From Polyodon spathula (lineage: Eukaryota; Chordata; Actinopteri; Acipenseriformes; Polyodontidae), in the NCBI RefSeq assembly GCF_017654505.1, contig NC_054559.1, positions 11,124,281 through 11,188,280 on the forward strand: a DNA stretch of 64,000 bases. Reading direction: 5' to 3'. A program made the translations under genes and the position numbers. A model generated the notes under the pieces. That model was not told where the DNA came from. It worked only from the letters and a program-made list of their open reading frames with translations, and did not search any database. The number at the start of each line of letters is the position of its first letter. The stretch's first letter is position 1. Positions 13,426-28,359 of this stretch are shown one piece after another.

Positions 13426-16400
13426 ACAGGGACTGCAGAACTGGGGGACATTTAACATTCATCTGTTGGAAGGTAACCTGTGGCAAAGTTCAACACTGTG
13501 GAGTCAACAGCTTTAGGGAGAACTCAAAATATGAAGTGTGGTGAAACAAAAGACAGATTAACTCAATTTGCACCCGGATAGAATTGCCTTTTGATGGCAA
13601 TACACGCAGCCTTAGGGGGATGCAGATGGATGCAAAACAGCTTTTGTCTCCTTTTTCTTATAATGATGCTTTCCAGAAGAAAACAGCAACACAATCTGCA
13701 CAAATTCAGACAAAATAATTAAAAATCAATGGCCGGATTCCTTCCTTACTTGGCAAGCTATCCTGATGAGGAAACTGACCACCGTGTCAGTGTGCTGCTT
13801 CTCCACTGGCTTGGTGAGCAGGGCGTCAGCACCAGGCACCGACTGACTGCGCGCAAAAACCTGCCATTCAAAAGAACACATGCAATTGCTCAGTTAAAAC
13901 CAATACAATACAACAAAACATTCTGACTAAAATATTCTACTTTAAAATCACCAACATCCGTTCTTATAAAGTTAAAGCTCTCCAATATAAAGTTTTCAAG
14001 AAAATAGGAATCCATCAAGAATAGTCCAATTAAACAATCCTCAAAACAACTACTTTAGCATATGTACATCTTTTTAATAGTAAAATGTAGTAGCAGGTCA
14101 CTGAACAAAGTGTCATTACTGTGCTCACGGCTCCTGTAGCAGTGCGGAATCGCTTCACGTCCTGTCCAGAGTCCATGGAAAGCCCCCTCTTCATCGCCCC
14201 GGTAGCGACACTCGTTCCCTCCCCGCTGCCGCCAAGATCACCCTCTGACTCGGGCTGGTGGGAACAAGGAAAAGGACCAGCTTTAAACACAACCTGTTCT
14301 TCAAACAGAATGCACAATGCAGAAAGGCAAAATCAGTTGTTGCTCTAAAGAAAGCAACACAGAAATATACAAGGAGGGGTACGTCAAGTTACAATTAACA
14401 TGCAATTCAGCAATCCAGTTTATACCAGTTGCTCCTTGATTCTCTGCAGCTCCCACTTAATGACCACCTCCGCCAGGTCCACAGCTAGCTTCCTCTGCTC
14501 AATGGTGACGCTGGGAGTGAACCCCAGTCTCTGCATGGCGCTGACCATGTGCTGCACCAAATGGTGCCTCACGGGATAGTAAACCTAGAAGGGGGGATTC
14601 ACATACAGATGAGATCAGTGACACAATCTGTCTTGCTCTGTTTTTTTAATCAAAATGTCAACACAGTAATAGGTTAAAGGCAAGGTGTGTCTAGAAAACC
14701 ATCCCAAGGCTTTAACACATCGGTCCATGCCGTAAACTTTTAGTAACCAGCTCAGATACTGCCCAGAAGAAAATGAAACGCTTTAGTCAATGAAACAATG
14801 CTTAGACTCACCCTGAAGTGCTGCACTATGAGGTGTAGTATATGAACCAACTGAGGGACCGTGTGGCCCTCCTCAACGATGATCTTGCGTGTCCAGTGGG
14901 TCAGCATCTGGTGACCGTCCTCCATGCGAGCAGGAACAGCCGGGGTGAGGATAGCCATAGCCTGTCTGACGATGGCCCGGGCTTCCATGGTGTGAGCCTT
15001 CAGCAGGCTGTGGAAGACCTGCAAGAGACAGGGCGCAGTTGTCAAATGTAATCAATATGCCCAGTTCAAAATGGTTATACATAGCGACACAAGCATCATC
15101 ATAATACCAACTGCAAACTCATTTAAGCCCTTCTAATGAGAGAATGCTTACCTGCAGGACGATCTTTTTGTGGATGGCGAACTTGGCGATGATGTGTGCC
15201 AGCAGCAGGTGGCCGCTGTATTTGCAGGCTGGGTCCACGCAGGCCTTGGAAAGCAGGCACGGCCAAGCGAAGGTCATGAGGCGGCGCAGCTTGCTGTTGC
15301 GGCTCTTGTTGTTGTCGTGGATGTGGTGGGGGGCGTGCTCCACCAGCAGCGTGGCAAACTGGAGCAGGTAGATCCGCAGCGAGTCCAGCAGGTCATTCTG
15401 CTTTTCTGGGTCCAGCACCTACAGGCACAGGAGCACAGGGGCTAGAGAATCAGGACTATACACCTCATTTGGGTGGCTGCAAGGCAAGGTTGCACTAAGG
15501 TAAAATAATAGCCCCTTCATTACACTCTCCTTCCTTATTAAGTGGTTGAAACAAGCCTCTCAGAGACAGGTCCATTTTCACGTCCCTGTTCATGACGGTT
15601 ACCTTGGTGATGAAGACGCTGGTGATGCTCTCAGGGTTGTCCCCCTCTGGATTGGGTGGCCCCAACAGCTGCTCCCCCTCCCCCTTCTCAAAGCTATACA
15701 GGAAGGCTGGGTTCAGGATGTGCTGCAGTACCTGCGGAGACACACAGGTGTCATTCACATATAGAATTAGGCTTCTTCCCACGTAGGAAGTCGATCACAC
15801 TTGCGTAAATCACACAAAAAGCCTTCTCTCTATTTCAAAGCAACAGCCATCTTCATCTTATAAGAAAACTTAAATTTACTGCCACGAGGCAACACCAATC
15901 AAAAATATGACTGTCGTGTTACAGATAACATTTGGCCAACAAGCCAGGCACAAGAAAATGAGAAATGATTTCTGCAGAAGTAGCAGGAAGTTCATTTAAC
16001 TCCAGGTGCTCCGTCCTTACACTGTTTTCTAATGACTGTTTTCATCAGTGATTAAGATGAGAAATGCCAGTAGGAAAACAAAATTATATTATTTATTACT
16101 CCTGCAAATAACATGTTCCTCTGCTGATTGCTGTGCCTTGTGGGAAAGGTTATTAGCACTGCCATTAGATTTACCAAGACAGGTTCCCCCTCCCCCGAAC
16201 ACATCCATCAGCCTTGCAAGATGAGCGACATTAGAAAACTCAGGACATCTTCCCTCCAGGCTCCAAAACAACCCTCACTAATGGAACTTTATGCTGAGAC
16301 ACAGCAAAAAGACTGAATGCATTTCTCTAAAAGGGCAAATACAAATGCTTCCAAACCAAAGTGGAATAGGCTGCTGAGATGAAAGCAGTCACTATATATT

Positions 16401-19400
16401 GATGGAAATTAATTATTGAGCTCTCTAGCAAGCAAACACATAAGACCACCTAACAAGTGTCGAATCGCCTTCTCCGTTATGGCATTTTCACATAAATTGT
16501 TTTGTCAATTATTTAAATGTCAGCAACATCATTGCAACTAGAAACCTCTGCACTGTAAGAAATATATGAAGCCGATTTCTCCCCCAAAAAACTGTCCTTT
16601 AACTGTTTAGCGCCTGTACACAGCGGTAGACAGGGGCAATGTCAATTTGCACCCAAAAATCTGCATGTTTTGAAGAGTGCTTGCTGAATTTTTGCTTGGT
16701 CTGCCCTTTCCTTGCTTGAGTTCTATTTTCTAAATCCCTGTGTTTGGTGTAAGGTCTAAGTCAAACGGATGGGCCGCAGGTCCTTGGAGGTTCCCTGTGA
16801 GTGGGGTCTCGTTGATTAAGTCCTCACCTTGGCTTTCAGCTCGTCCCCGAAGTTTGGGTCATTGATTTCGACGAATCGGAAGAACAACGCTCTCTTGTGA
16901 ACGATGCCGTAGTTCTTGGGGATCTCCTCTTCCATGTACTCCTTCAGAAAGGTCATGTTGCACAAGAAGCGGCCCGTGAAAGCTTGCAGCAGCTGGAACA
17001 GCAGCTCAGTCTCTCCATAGTTGCGCCTGAAACAAAGAATATTTGGTCCACCATCATTGCACAATTGGAGAAACCAGACGCATCATTTCCAAATCCATCC
17101 TGCAAGATTTTTAACCCTCTGCAATCTATTGCCAGAAGAACAAACCACCTCCGCCCAACCCCCTCAGAAAAAAAAACAAGCAGCCCTTACTTGCAGTAGC
17201 TAAGCAGACAATAAGCAAGTAGTTTGGGCTCTTTCCAGTTGGTGGCAGCCATGTTATCTTTGCGGTGGCGCTCTTGGAAGGCCTCGCTCACCCAGACGCG
17301 CCTCAGCTGGCCAACCAGAGAGTGCTGCCCTGCCAGCCAGCCCTCGTCGTTCTTCACAATGATGCTGATGATCTGTGGACAGGACACACGCAAATTAAAA
17401 CACAGTCAGAAAACAGGCATCGGTGGTGGACCATCTCTTAATTTCCCAGTGGGAACACTCATCTTTTAATACCCTGTTAACAGTTCAGTGCACTAAGCTT
17501 GTGCTCTAGTACAAAGTTCATAAGGTTTTAAAATAATAGAAAAGCTTCTGAACATGAAGTTAAATGCATAAAAGCAAAAAATCATGCTGCAGCAAAATGG
17601 CATAATTATTAAAAATATGGGAGTGATCTTATTTCAAAGTCTTTAACTATTGGTGCTGTCTGAAAAGGTCCGGATCGCCATCATTGGGCCACTAGCTACC
17701 TTGATTGCCTGGAACTGCAGGTCGAGCCGCATGGTGCTGGTGCTGGTGCTGGTAGAGGGGGAGCCGGGCCGGGCCGCTGCCTGAGGACCGGCTGGGAGCA
17801 GCAGGGTCACAAAGCGATTGGGATTTGAGGCCAGGACATCCCGCAGGGGCTTGGCATCTTTGTGCTTTAGAAAGCTCTGTGAGAAACCACAACACCACAG
17901 CAGCATTAAGATGGGTTCACTCTGGGTGGTTAATTGGTCTGTTTCACATAAGGCATAAAGAAATTCATGACAATTTCTGTACAAGCAATTATAATAAAAC
18001 TACCCTTTAGAGTCACTTAAAAGGTAGGCAACACTTGCCTTATTATCTGCTTCATGCTGAGACATGAATTAGCTTGCTTGCAGAGATACTATCACTAGAA
18101 TAGGTGCTCAAAAAAGAACAGTTTCCAGACACTTTACATACATACCTGAGTCTGGGGTTTGACCCGAAACGTCTAGCAGTGTGCAATGTCTTGTAGCACT
18201 GGAGGCTAGTTTTCAAAGATAATTTCTCCCAATTAGATCGTAAACAGTCCTGAGCTAACCTCACCATTACCATCCATCTCCAGATCTTCCAAATATACTG
18301 ACAGATCAATCTATTCTTTAATGCCTTTCTGTTTTTATCAATCTCTCAATCTACACCTCCATCCATCTGCATTTCTTTTATCAGCTCTTATCTTTCCGTC
18401 AATCTACCCTTGTCTCAGGATGTCCTTCATTTTAAAACAAGATGGAAAACATGACAGAAAATAAAAGAACGACAAATCCCTGCTGACTGTCAGCAAGAAC
18501 TGAAATGCACAACATTCATTATGAAACTAAATGAGGGGTTTCAAGTGTTAAAATTAAATATACATTTAGAACACAGTACTGCTTAGTGGACAGCACTTGC
18601 AATTGCATCTTTTAATTAATGTTTTGAATAACTTGGACGAGGGTTTACAGGACGAATCCCTGGAGAATGTGGTTCTACACACATCACCGTCAGCTGTGAA
18701 AATCCTCACCATGAACATCCTGCTCCACTGGGGGTCATTCAGGGTGGCTTCCATCATGAACAGCTCCACTGTCTGTGATGGGTGACGCGTCAGGAACTTA
18801 ATCAGGGGCTCCCTGAACGGGCTTCCAGCCTGAAGACAGCAATGCAGTACGGTAAACTCACAGCGACAGGGGTTTTCATTCATACACAGAGCATGTTTTG
18901 TAGCAACTTTTTTCCAAATCACAAATCAGCAGCCATTCCAACACATTTGGATCCAATTTGCACCATTTTTTGGTGAAAGGAAAAAACAATCTGTTGCTTT
19001 CAAATCTTGAAATTAAACTTCAAAGTTGACTGTTATACGGGTTTTGTAACATGTGAATTTTCCTTTCACAGAAAACACAGATTACAGTAAGCCTTTAACT
19101 ATGAGACGGCAAGATCGCACTTCTCTTTTGATGACTTGTTACATTGGATGCTTTTTATATAAAAAGCTCCCGTTTTTTAATTTTGATCTAAGTGAGAGAA
19201 TTCTGGCAGCAATGTCTTGGAAGTACCTTGGGGAATTCATAATCCGAGCTGTGTTTGGGGTCCATAAATTAGCATGGAGTGAAGTAACAAAAGCAACAAA
19301 GTCAGCATTATGTTTTTTAATTATGTTTACATAGGCATCAGAACTATGCGGGACATACAAAATTAGGTACGCTTTAAAAAAAAATAAAGACTGTTCAATG

Positions 19401-22400
19401 AAATGTTTCAGTGCACCAGAAGCAATGAGTCTCTCTTTTAATGTTGAATGAACGGGTTCACGCATTACCTCTATTAGCATGGCTCTCTCCGTTTTCATCA
19501 CCACCTCCAACAAAGGCTTGACCAGTGTCTGGGGGGCAGCCGGGATCAAGTGGAACAGATTAATAATCGCAGAGCAAATTTTCATTTCCTGTTGAGAAAG
19601 AAGAGGGAGAATTACTTTATGCAACAAGTGTACCACCGCATCCAGATATTGCCAGCAACGTACTGCAACATAACAGACACTGCATAACATATTCTGAATC
19701 CCTCAGACTGAAAAGTTACTACTATGGTTATTAAAAAAAAAAAAAAAAAAAAAAAAATGGAAATAAAATGTTGGATGTTTTACTGTAACAATACAACACT
19801 TGTACTTTTTTCCTAGCTTAATTTGCTGTTGGCTGATCCAGTAGTAACCTCTGTATCTTGTTTCTTTAAACAGTAGAGCTTTAATTTAGATGTACTGTGC
19901 ATGCCACGATCACCGATAATTACTTGACCACCTACCTGTTGGGACTGGTATATTATTAACCACAAAAGGGGCTTATCAAATCAGCCAACAAAAAAATCAC
20001 AAACACTGCACCCCAACGAACTAAACACAACAGCATCACAAACTACACAAAATACACCCACTACCACCACAACCATAACACAAAATGCAACGCAAATACC
20101 ATTACATAAAAACACCAAAAATATTGCTATTGCTTGAAGCTTGACTGCAATTCTCACCTCCAAACCACCTTCTACAGCAGGCTGCGCCAAAATAAAATAA
20201 AAAAAAAAAGATGCAGCATGAACAAGGGAATGGATATGAGAACAAACAAAAAAATAACAAGAGCCCTCACACCAAAGCCCCTTACAATCTTATCAAAAGG
20301 GCACAGTTAAATCTGAAAATAAGCCAGGAGTACAATAGACAAAACACACACTCGCAACAAACTGTACTTTAATAAGCAATTATATGTATACAAACGCATA
20401 CAGTACACCACTACTGTGACTTGGGAAATGCTTTTGTTTGACAGCATAAACTGGTTATTTTATTAATCAAACTGAATACATACATAAGTTTGTCTTGTAC
20501 TACAAGAGACAGGTAGTTTAAAGGAGAACTACTATCTGTAATTACCACACTGACTCTACCATTAGGGTTATCTTTATGTAGTGTCACTTTTGCAGTACTA
20601 CAATAAACTGACAGATTTTGGGTTGCCATTGCCAAACGCCACTGCCAAACTAGCGAGAAGAAACACAAGATGATGGACCAGAACGTGCTGTAAATGAACT
20701 GGAAGTGAGCAGTCGAGCTGTCAGAGAGCCAATTATTTACTTTTTTTTTTAGGCAGAAGACCTTTGTGGGTCACTTGTAATTTATTAGCAGCATCTCAAG
20801 TTTTAGTTGCAAACAACCAGGCTATTGGTCTCTGACCTTGTAAAAACCAAGACCTCACTTTATACCAAAAGGAGCTGCTGCAAAATGCAACTTCAGCAGA
20901 CATTCAAGTGAGCCAGGGTCCCCACTGCATTGCAGTTAAAGCCACTGCTGGTATTAAGACAAAGTTAACTAGTCAAGTCTGATCTTTTACCCAAGCACAA
21001 TAAATAAGTGTTATAAAAGTCAGTTTCAAAAATGATTCTCATCAATGTTAGCTTTATTATTATTACTTTTATTGTTCCGAGAATCTTTTGGTTTCAGGCT
21101 TTGTTTTAGAATATGCAAATATTTTAATGCTCTGAACAAACTGCTGTTTTGTAAATCTTTGCTGTAGTTTACATGGTTGATTGCAGATAGACCACTGGTG
21201 TGAATTCGAAAGACAACATATGAAGTCATTAGATAAACAGCATGCACCTTCTGCACATTGAAAATGTAATTATACAAGCAAAATAAGCTTCAGCAGAATC
21301 AGTAGTAATATATTTGGCGCTAATAAATAAGGCAATAGATTTTAAATCCTTGGTCATCACTCCTTTAAAATTAGCAGTATAGAACACTTTGGAAACTCAG
21401 CTATGTTTTCCAGTAACTCACAACCAAACCGCAATGTTAAGGCACAGTAATTAAGAATTAAGTGTAACAATTTCAACAGAATATATAACATTCCTATTTG
21501 CATGCCAGCTATATAATTAATTAATTTGCATTCCTCTTTTGATGAGTTTTACAATCCCCTTGCAATTCTATTCTAATCTACAGTAACGCTGTTCATATAA
21601 AATAAAGTTAAAAAGGGCATAGAACAGAGTGGATGTGTGCATTTTGCACAGCCGAAATGTTATGCATTTATTTCACCTTTTCTACTTTTAACAAGGTTAT
21701 CTGTCGGGGAGATAACAAGTAACCACCACAAGTCTCATTATGAAACAGAGCCGCAGGGGCCCCTTCCCTAATTAATCATCGATTGCAGCAGCTCACACTC
21801 AACACGTACAGGGAGCCAGTGCTGGGGAGGGCTTTGCGTAAACATCAATTTGCAGTCCTACAGCAATACTGTGGATCCTCATTACTGCTCTGTCCATTGA
21901 AGCCAGAGCACCATGGGTGGTATAATGAAGCTACTTTTATGAAGATTTACTGCAGCTGAAAAGCCGGGCTATTTTCAGACAGACAGTGTCACATTACAGG
22001 AGATACTTATAAAAACAAAACAAGAAATCACACACACACTAAAGTATTTTATGAATATCTTTTCGTACTTATAATATTCTATTGAGTTAATAGAGATCTT
22101 TAAGACGTCTATAAATATTTTTCAAGATGTTTCCAGAACTGAAGCAGGATTAATGAGATTTTGAAATGTTACGGGGTTTAGATGGAAAATATTTGCAAAC
22201 CAAATCACAAATCCCCTTTGTTATATTGACAGTGGAGGTCAAAGCTACTATAACACAGCGCAGTTAAGTCTAAGGCTATCCATATAAAAGTTTCTTTTTT
22301 TAAAGACTTTACTTACATTTCCATCGCTTCGCTGTCCTCCTTTGTGATTGATCACCACCACTTCCATCCATTTCCGCAGGTGTTGCTAGAGGAAGGAAAC

Positions 22401-25400
22401 ACCTTTAACAAGCATGACTACAATACTGTGCTAACATTTCAATGCATAACAAACTCGGGGGTCAAAATGAAAAGCACGATCCCTATATTGCCATTGTCCC
22501 GGTTAATAATTACAATCCAGCACAATTGTGGTTTATAGCAGCCATAAAACAAATATCAAGAAGTCCTTGGATGAGACCGAAAGGCTACTCACCATCATTT
22601 GGTCGCAGAACTTGTCGTTGAAGGAGTTGGGGAAGAGCCGTGTGACAGAGGTGAGGCGGTTTACAACATTGAGTGTCAGGCTGCGGTAATCGCCCAGCAT
22701 CATCAGCAGGGGGCGCATGTGGGTGTGGATCTGATCCACCTCGATCGTCGCCCCTTCCAAAAACTGAAATACACAGGAGGCACAGGATTGCGTTACACCA
22801 GCCACTACCACACTGGTGCTTGGCAACTGGAGAGATACCCACGGTATGTACATTAGGAAGGTACAAATAACAGCTATTTAAACGTCAGAGTGCCACAAGG
22901 ATTAAGGGATAAAATGTATGAAGCAGATATTTACCACAGACGCTGCAGACGAACTCTGCTTCATCATCATGAGAATAAATTACAGAATGGGAGAAACAAC
23001 GAAAAACAAAAATACAACATTTTGTACAGAAGGTTTCAAATGAAAGAACTTATTTAACAGCTAGTTTATCAAAGATCTCCGTTTACCACACAGCTCTTCA
23101 ATCTACTGTGGATTATAGAAAATATATATTACCGTACCATCAAGAGTGTCAAGAATACATGCTAGAGAAGAACTGATGTGCATTTGTAACTTTTGGACAA
23201 CAATGGGGTTTTTTTTTTGTATTATTTTTGGATGTTTCCAAGCTAATAATGTGTCATTTAGCTGCAGTTTTATTTATTTTTCATCAAACAAGTAATAACA
23301 GTAATTGATGCCCCTTTTTTGAAGCGTCGTATTTGTTCATTTGTACCTCATTATATCCACTGTACTGCAACTGCAACTTGAATACCCACCTTTCTCATGC
23401 AGGCTTCCCCGGCCTCCTGCAGTTCATTATTAGTGGAGTTAAGAGCCTTGAAGAGAGCTGCAATGATTTTCTCTCTGGACTGAGGCAGATAATTGCAGGC
23501 GGCCAGAGCATCTGGAAGAGACACAATAATGAGTCGCTTTCATGCCCCAGTAAATAGTGGTATTACTGCTTCAAGTCGGCATCCAACTTCTGAGATTCTT
23601 TCTGAAAGCACTCAGTTTCGGTTCCAATACACTCCCCCTGGATAATACTGGCCTCTCTTTGATTTAGGTAGTAAAGGCTTTTTCAGCTGCGGGGATCAAG
23701 GTGAAAAGACTGCATCTGGCACCTGGATTAATAAAGCTCACACAAAACACACAGCCCTTATGCTGAGACAAGTGAAAGTTAAAATGGACAGGGGCTCGTA
23801 TGGTAGCTATGGAGGCACTAAAATAAAACTTAATGACGATCTCTGATCCAGCTCCTACTATAGAAAACAATAACTGCAATGCTCTGGCTGTATTCCCTTA
23901 AGGAAACCGTTTCACTCATGGACCCATTTCTGACACAACGGGCCTTCTGAAAACGTGTGTGCCACTTTACTTACTCAGTGCAGCGATGCGCAGAGGCACT
24001 AGAGATGGCAGGCTCTTGTAGCATGGCAACTTCACAAGAGCAGTATCCTCCGCTTCACACAGGTTCAGCAACTGAAAGAGTTAAACAAATAAAATACACA
24101 CAGTGAACATGCCCACACAAACACACACAGAAACAAACATTAAAAGACACAAGCCAGCCTCTAAACCCATCTGTGACTAGCAGCTCACCTCGGTGTAGAA
24201 GACCTTGTGTTCCACCACGTTGAGGTCCATGGTGAAGAGCCGGGGCTGCAGAGTTGTGCAGAAGGTGTTACCTTCCATCAGCCCAATCTGGGCGTTGGCT
24301 GGCTGGTGACGAAGAAGGTGCTTCTTTGGGGGAACCATGTCCTGCAACACCTGCGGGGTGGGGAGAAAACAGCAAGGCCATTAGCAAGGATGAGGTGACA
24401 TTTCTGAAACAAGCACATAGAATTTCTTTGAGCTTCTAAACTTATAGGGGGGATCAATGAAAAAGATCATGATTATTAATACAGGAATTCTGCTACCTCT
24501 TTGTGGGGCTCCATGATGACCGTGACACTTTTGCCTGTGACCTGCGCGAGGACCTGCAGGGAGTGCATGGCCTGCTTGCGGACAGTGGAGTTTGGAGAGG
24601 TGACCTCACGCACCAGGTCGTGGGTGACATGGTGGAAAGACTTCTCCTGTGCGGCCAGCAGCTCCTCTGTTTTCTCCTCGTCCTTGAGCGGCGTAGCACA
24701 GCGCACCAGGAGCTGCTCCAGGGTGGTCTTCGCCATGGCCACCGCCCCGTTCGACACCTGCAGGGAGCACAGCTCAGCAAAAGGGAGAGCTGAAGGCCTA
24801 AGTGGCTGAGATAAAACCTTTGGGTCAAAAGGTTATAAAGCCAACTGAACATGGGGTTTAGTTTTACTGGCTACAAACAGAGACCCACTTATCGAGCAAG
24901 CTTTTTCAGTATCATTTTAACAGCAAAAAAATAAAGATCTAGAGTAAACTTAAATCACGCAGAAATGCTGTTACCTCTCCTGTAAGGTCCATCATGACAA
25001 ACAACAACGCCTTCAGGAAGGTCTGTTGGTTCTGGAGGACCCAGATCAGGGGCAGCCGCTCCATCAGAAACTTGATGGACACCACGCCACCCAGCTTGGC
25101 ATACCAGGCCTGTTCATAGCAACAGGCACACAGACGCTCCACGATGTAGGAGAACAGAGGCAACTGGCAGGCCTGCAAGGGGGGGAACACAACACAGAAA
25201 CAGCTGTCATTTCTCTTTTGTGAATTTAGTAACATGTCTAGAGGTCTTTAAAATCTATAGATAGGATTTTAATTATTCCCAATTGGATGACTTTGTGAAG
25301 TACCTATAAACTCTTTTTAACAACTGCTACAGTGGTAAATTGGACATTTGAATCCTGTTCATAAACAACCCCCCCTCCCCAACAGAAGTAGATGCCGTAT

Positions 25401-28276
25401 CTGGATGCCTCACCCTCTCCTTGGAGCCCAGGATGATGCTGGCCACGTCAAAGATGACTGCCAGCGCCACCTCTCCGATCTTGCACAGCTCTTTCTCCTC
25501 GTAGGCCATGCAGATGGCGATGGCGTCGATCAGGACCAGGGGGTCCATGCCCTTGGAGCCGTTGTCCTCGCTGTGGAACATGGCTGTGCTGGGCTGGCTG
25601 CCAAGCTGGTAGCACTGCAGCAGGAAGGGGCCTGGAGGAACAAAGTTTACAATCCAGCCTTTCCCTCTCCCCTGGCAATAAAATCTCCTTTTTCATCACT
25701 TTCCGGCCTTGACATCTATGAGTTTCCCGGATTAACTAGCAGAACTATCAAAATGTAACTGTAAAATAAAATAATAAGTTCCAGCATAGCTGTAATATTG
25801 GGAACTGGCAAAATGCAAATTAATCTTCATGTAAAAGAAACACTGTCTACTTGTTAACCAGTATGTAAGCAGGACATGGATTTGAGCTGGAAGTCTAGTT
25901 CACAACTGAACTATGAGAGCTTACCACACTGCTGTGCCACAGCCACCATAGTGTAGTGGCGGATGAGGCTGGCCACGAAGGGGAGGGCGCTGGGCCGGAG
26001 GTCTTTAATGACAGCCGACATGAAGGCTCCCGTCAAGGCCTGCTCGAACGTCTTGCGGGCAGGGGTGTCCTGGGCTTTATACCGGTGTGAAATTATAACA
26101 CTGGGGATCCACTTCTCTGTGAAACTGCAAAACAGATGTACAAAAACACTGAACGGTCAGGCTTAAACAGCTCCTCTTGGTGCGTTAAAGGTTATCTTTG
26201 ATATCACCATCATTATTTATGCTTAGGCACAAAAGACAAGAAGCAAAAAGCAATATCACATTCACTCTAGTTATACCTTCTAAAGCTCTGGAAATACTAC
26301 CAATAAGGCTAAAGTTTGAATATGGTACAGTTGAATAGAGAAGCTCCAAGTTGAAGATATTCTCTATGCAAAAGTTAGCCCTTAAACCCTTCAGTTTACA
26401 GAGGCTGGCAAGCGATGCCAAGTGTAGCCATCAAAGACTGCATTTGTAACTTAGGAGTTGTTATTGATGTCGATGGCTGAATAATGGAGTCATGTCAAGT
26501 CCTTTATTTTTATTTATATTTTTGTTTATATTTCATATTGTCAGCTTAGCTGTTGACCTGCGATCATGATGGATTATTAAATTTTATCACCATCAGTATT
26601 TTGAAGCCGGCAGTTCAAAAGAAGAAACAGATATATTCCAAATAATATGCACACTGGCACTTGAATAGAGTTTAATTACAGCCTGGCGTTAATTACTTCA
26701 CTCCAGACAGTTCACATCAACTGGAACACATGAGCGAAATAGGGAGCGATTATAGATCTTACATACAGGAAAGTCAGACAAACTGAGAATATTAGTACAG
26801 TTTAAAACACGCAAGGTGGTTGAACTTGCCCACACAAACACACACCCACACAGCAATGTGTTTTTTCTTACTTTGGGTGAGCCAACAACTGGTAGAGGGC
26901 ATGCTTGTTGTCATCCAGGCTCATCATGGCCACCAGGAAGCACTTGATGACCTCCCAGGCCTGCCTGCGGTAATACGGCTCTGTGTTGGCACTCTTCAGA
27001 CAGTCCAGAGCTGTTTCAATAGCCTGCAATACAGACACCAACACTCAGGCACCACTGTAATTAACCATTTACGGTACACAAGCAGATGTGTCATAGACTT
27101 GTCTTGCCATCACTTTTGCAAACTTTGAGAAAGAAAAGTGTGTGTGGGGGGGGGGGGAGGTATTTGCACAAAAAGCAGGAACGTTATCTATGTGGGTGAA
27201 TCAAATTGTGTGACACACCAGCTTATAGAAGGAATGGAGTGCACACTTTATTCTCATTCTGTACGAACAAAGGCTAAACAAATATTGGGAGCATGCTTGA
27301 GAACACTGTCCTCAATCACAGCTCTAAGATAAGCAGTCGTGGGGGGTGTTTTCCAACTGGGCCAACTCACGATACAGAGAAATAAAGAACTGATAAAGTG
27401 GGGTACATCGGACCTTGTGTAGAAGGGATGGATGTGTGTCCAGAACAACATTGTAACACACAAAACAGAGTGTAAGCAGAGTTCACATAGCTAACACAGT
27501 TAGGCAAGATATGACAGACCATCGCTGTACCTGAGCTTTCTCCCAGAACAAGTAACTGATCACTATTTTTGTTTGTAACTAGGTGTTACATTGTTATGTC
27601 TACTGATCAGGTTCAAGCTATATGTGAGTGTGCAACGTCTGAATATTGGAAATCAATAAATGTAAACTTAATAACACAGCAATTGGTATTGACGGCACTC
27701 ATTTGAAGACATCAAATTTAATTTTCCTTACAATTCTGTACTGAAAAGTAAAAACTTAAATGGTTCAAACTGCAAAGCAAGGTTCTTATTTTCAACTCTA
27801 TAATCAACTGAACTGAAAATGTGCTGGGAATTAAAAGTATGCCAGATGAAATAACACCATTTCTTTCGGAGATTTGAAAACTGAACAAAGAAAGAATGTA
27901 AAGAATGATTAGACCATTGTGATAAATCTAAAAGAAAGCAAAAAGGTGTAACAGAGGCTACCATAACTATGGAACACCCTGACACTTAAACTTGCAATCA
28001 GAAACATGTGTTTAGATTAATACAGAATGACTAAAAGTGGTACTGATGAGATTAGATGCAAATTACACCAATGTAGTGCATGTACAGTACAAAGCAATTA
28101 AAATCAGTCCATGCATTGTTAACAACTTTTATATAAAAAACATACAGCTGTTAACCCCAACTAGGCTACAGCATGGGAAAGCACCAGCAAGCAGCAGTAC
28201 TACAATACACTCCAAATTAGGGAGCTACACTGTCACAGCACACAATGATCTCGAACTAGCAGAGCAAGCTTAATAA

Positions 28277-28359
<83 letters not shown>

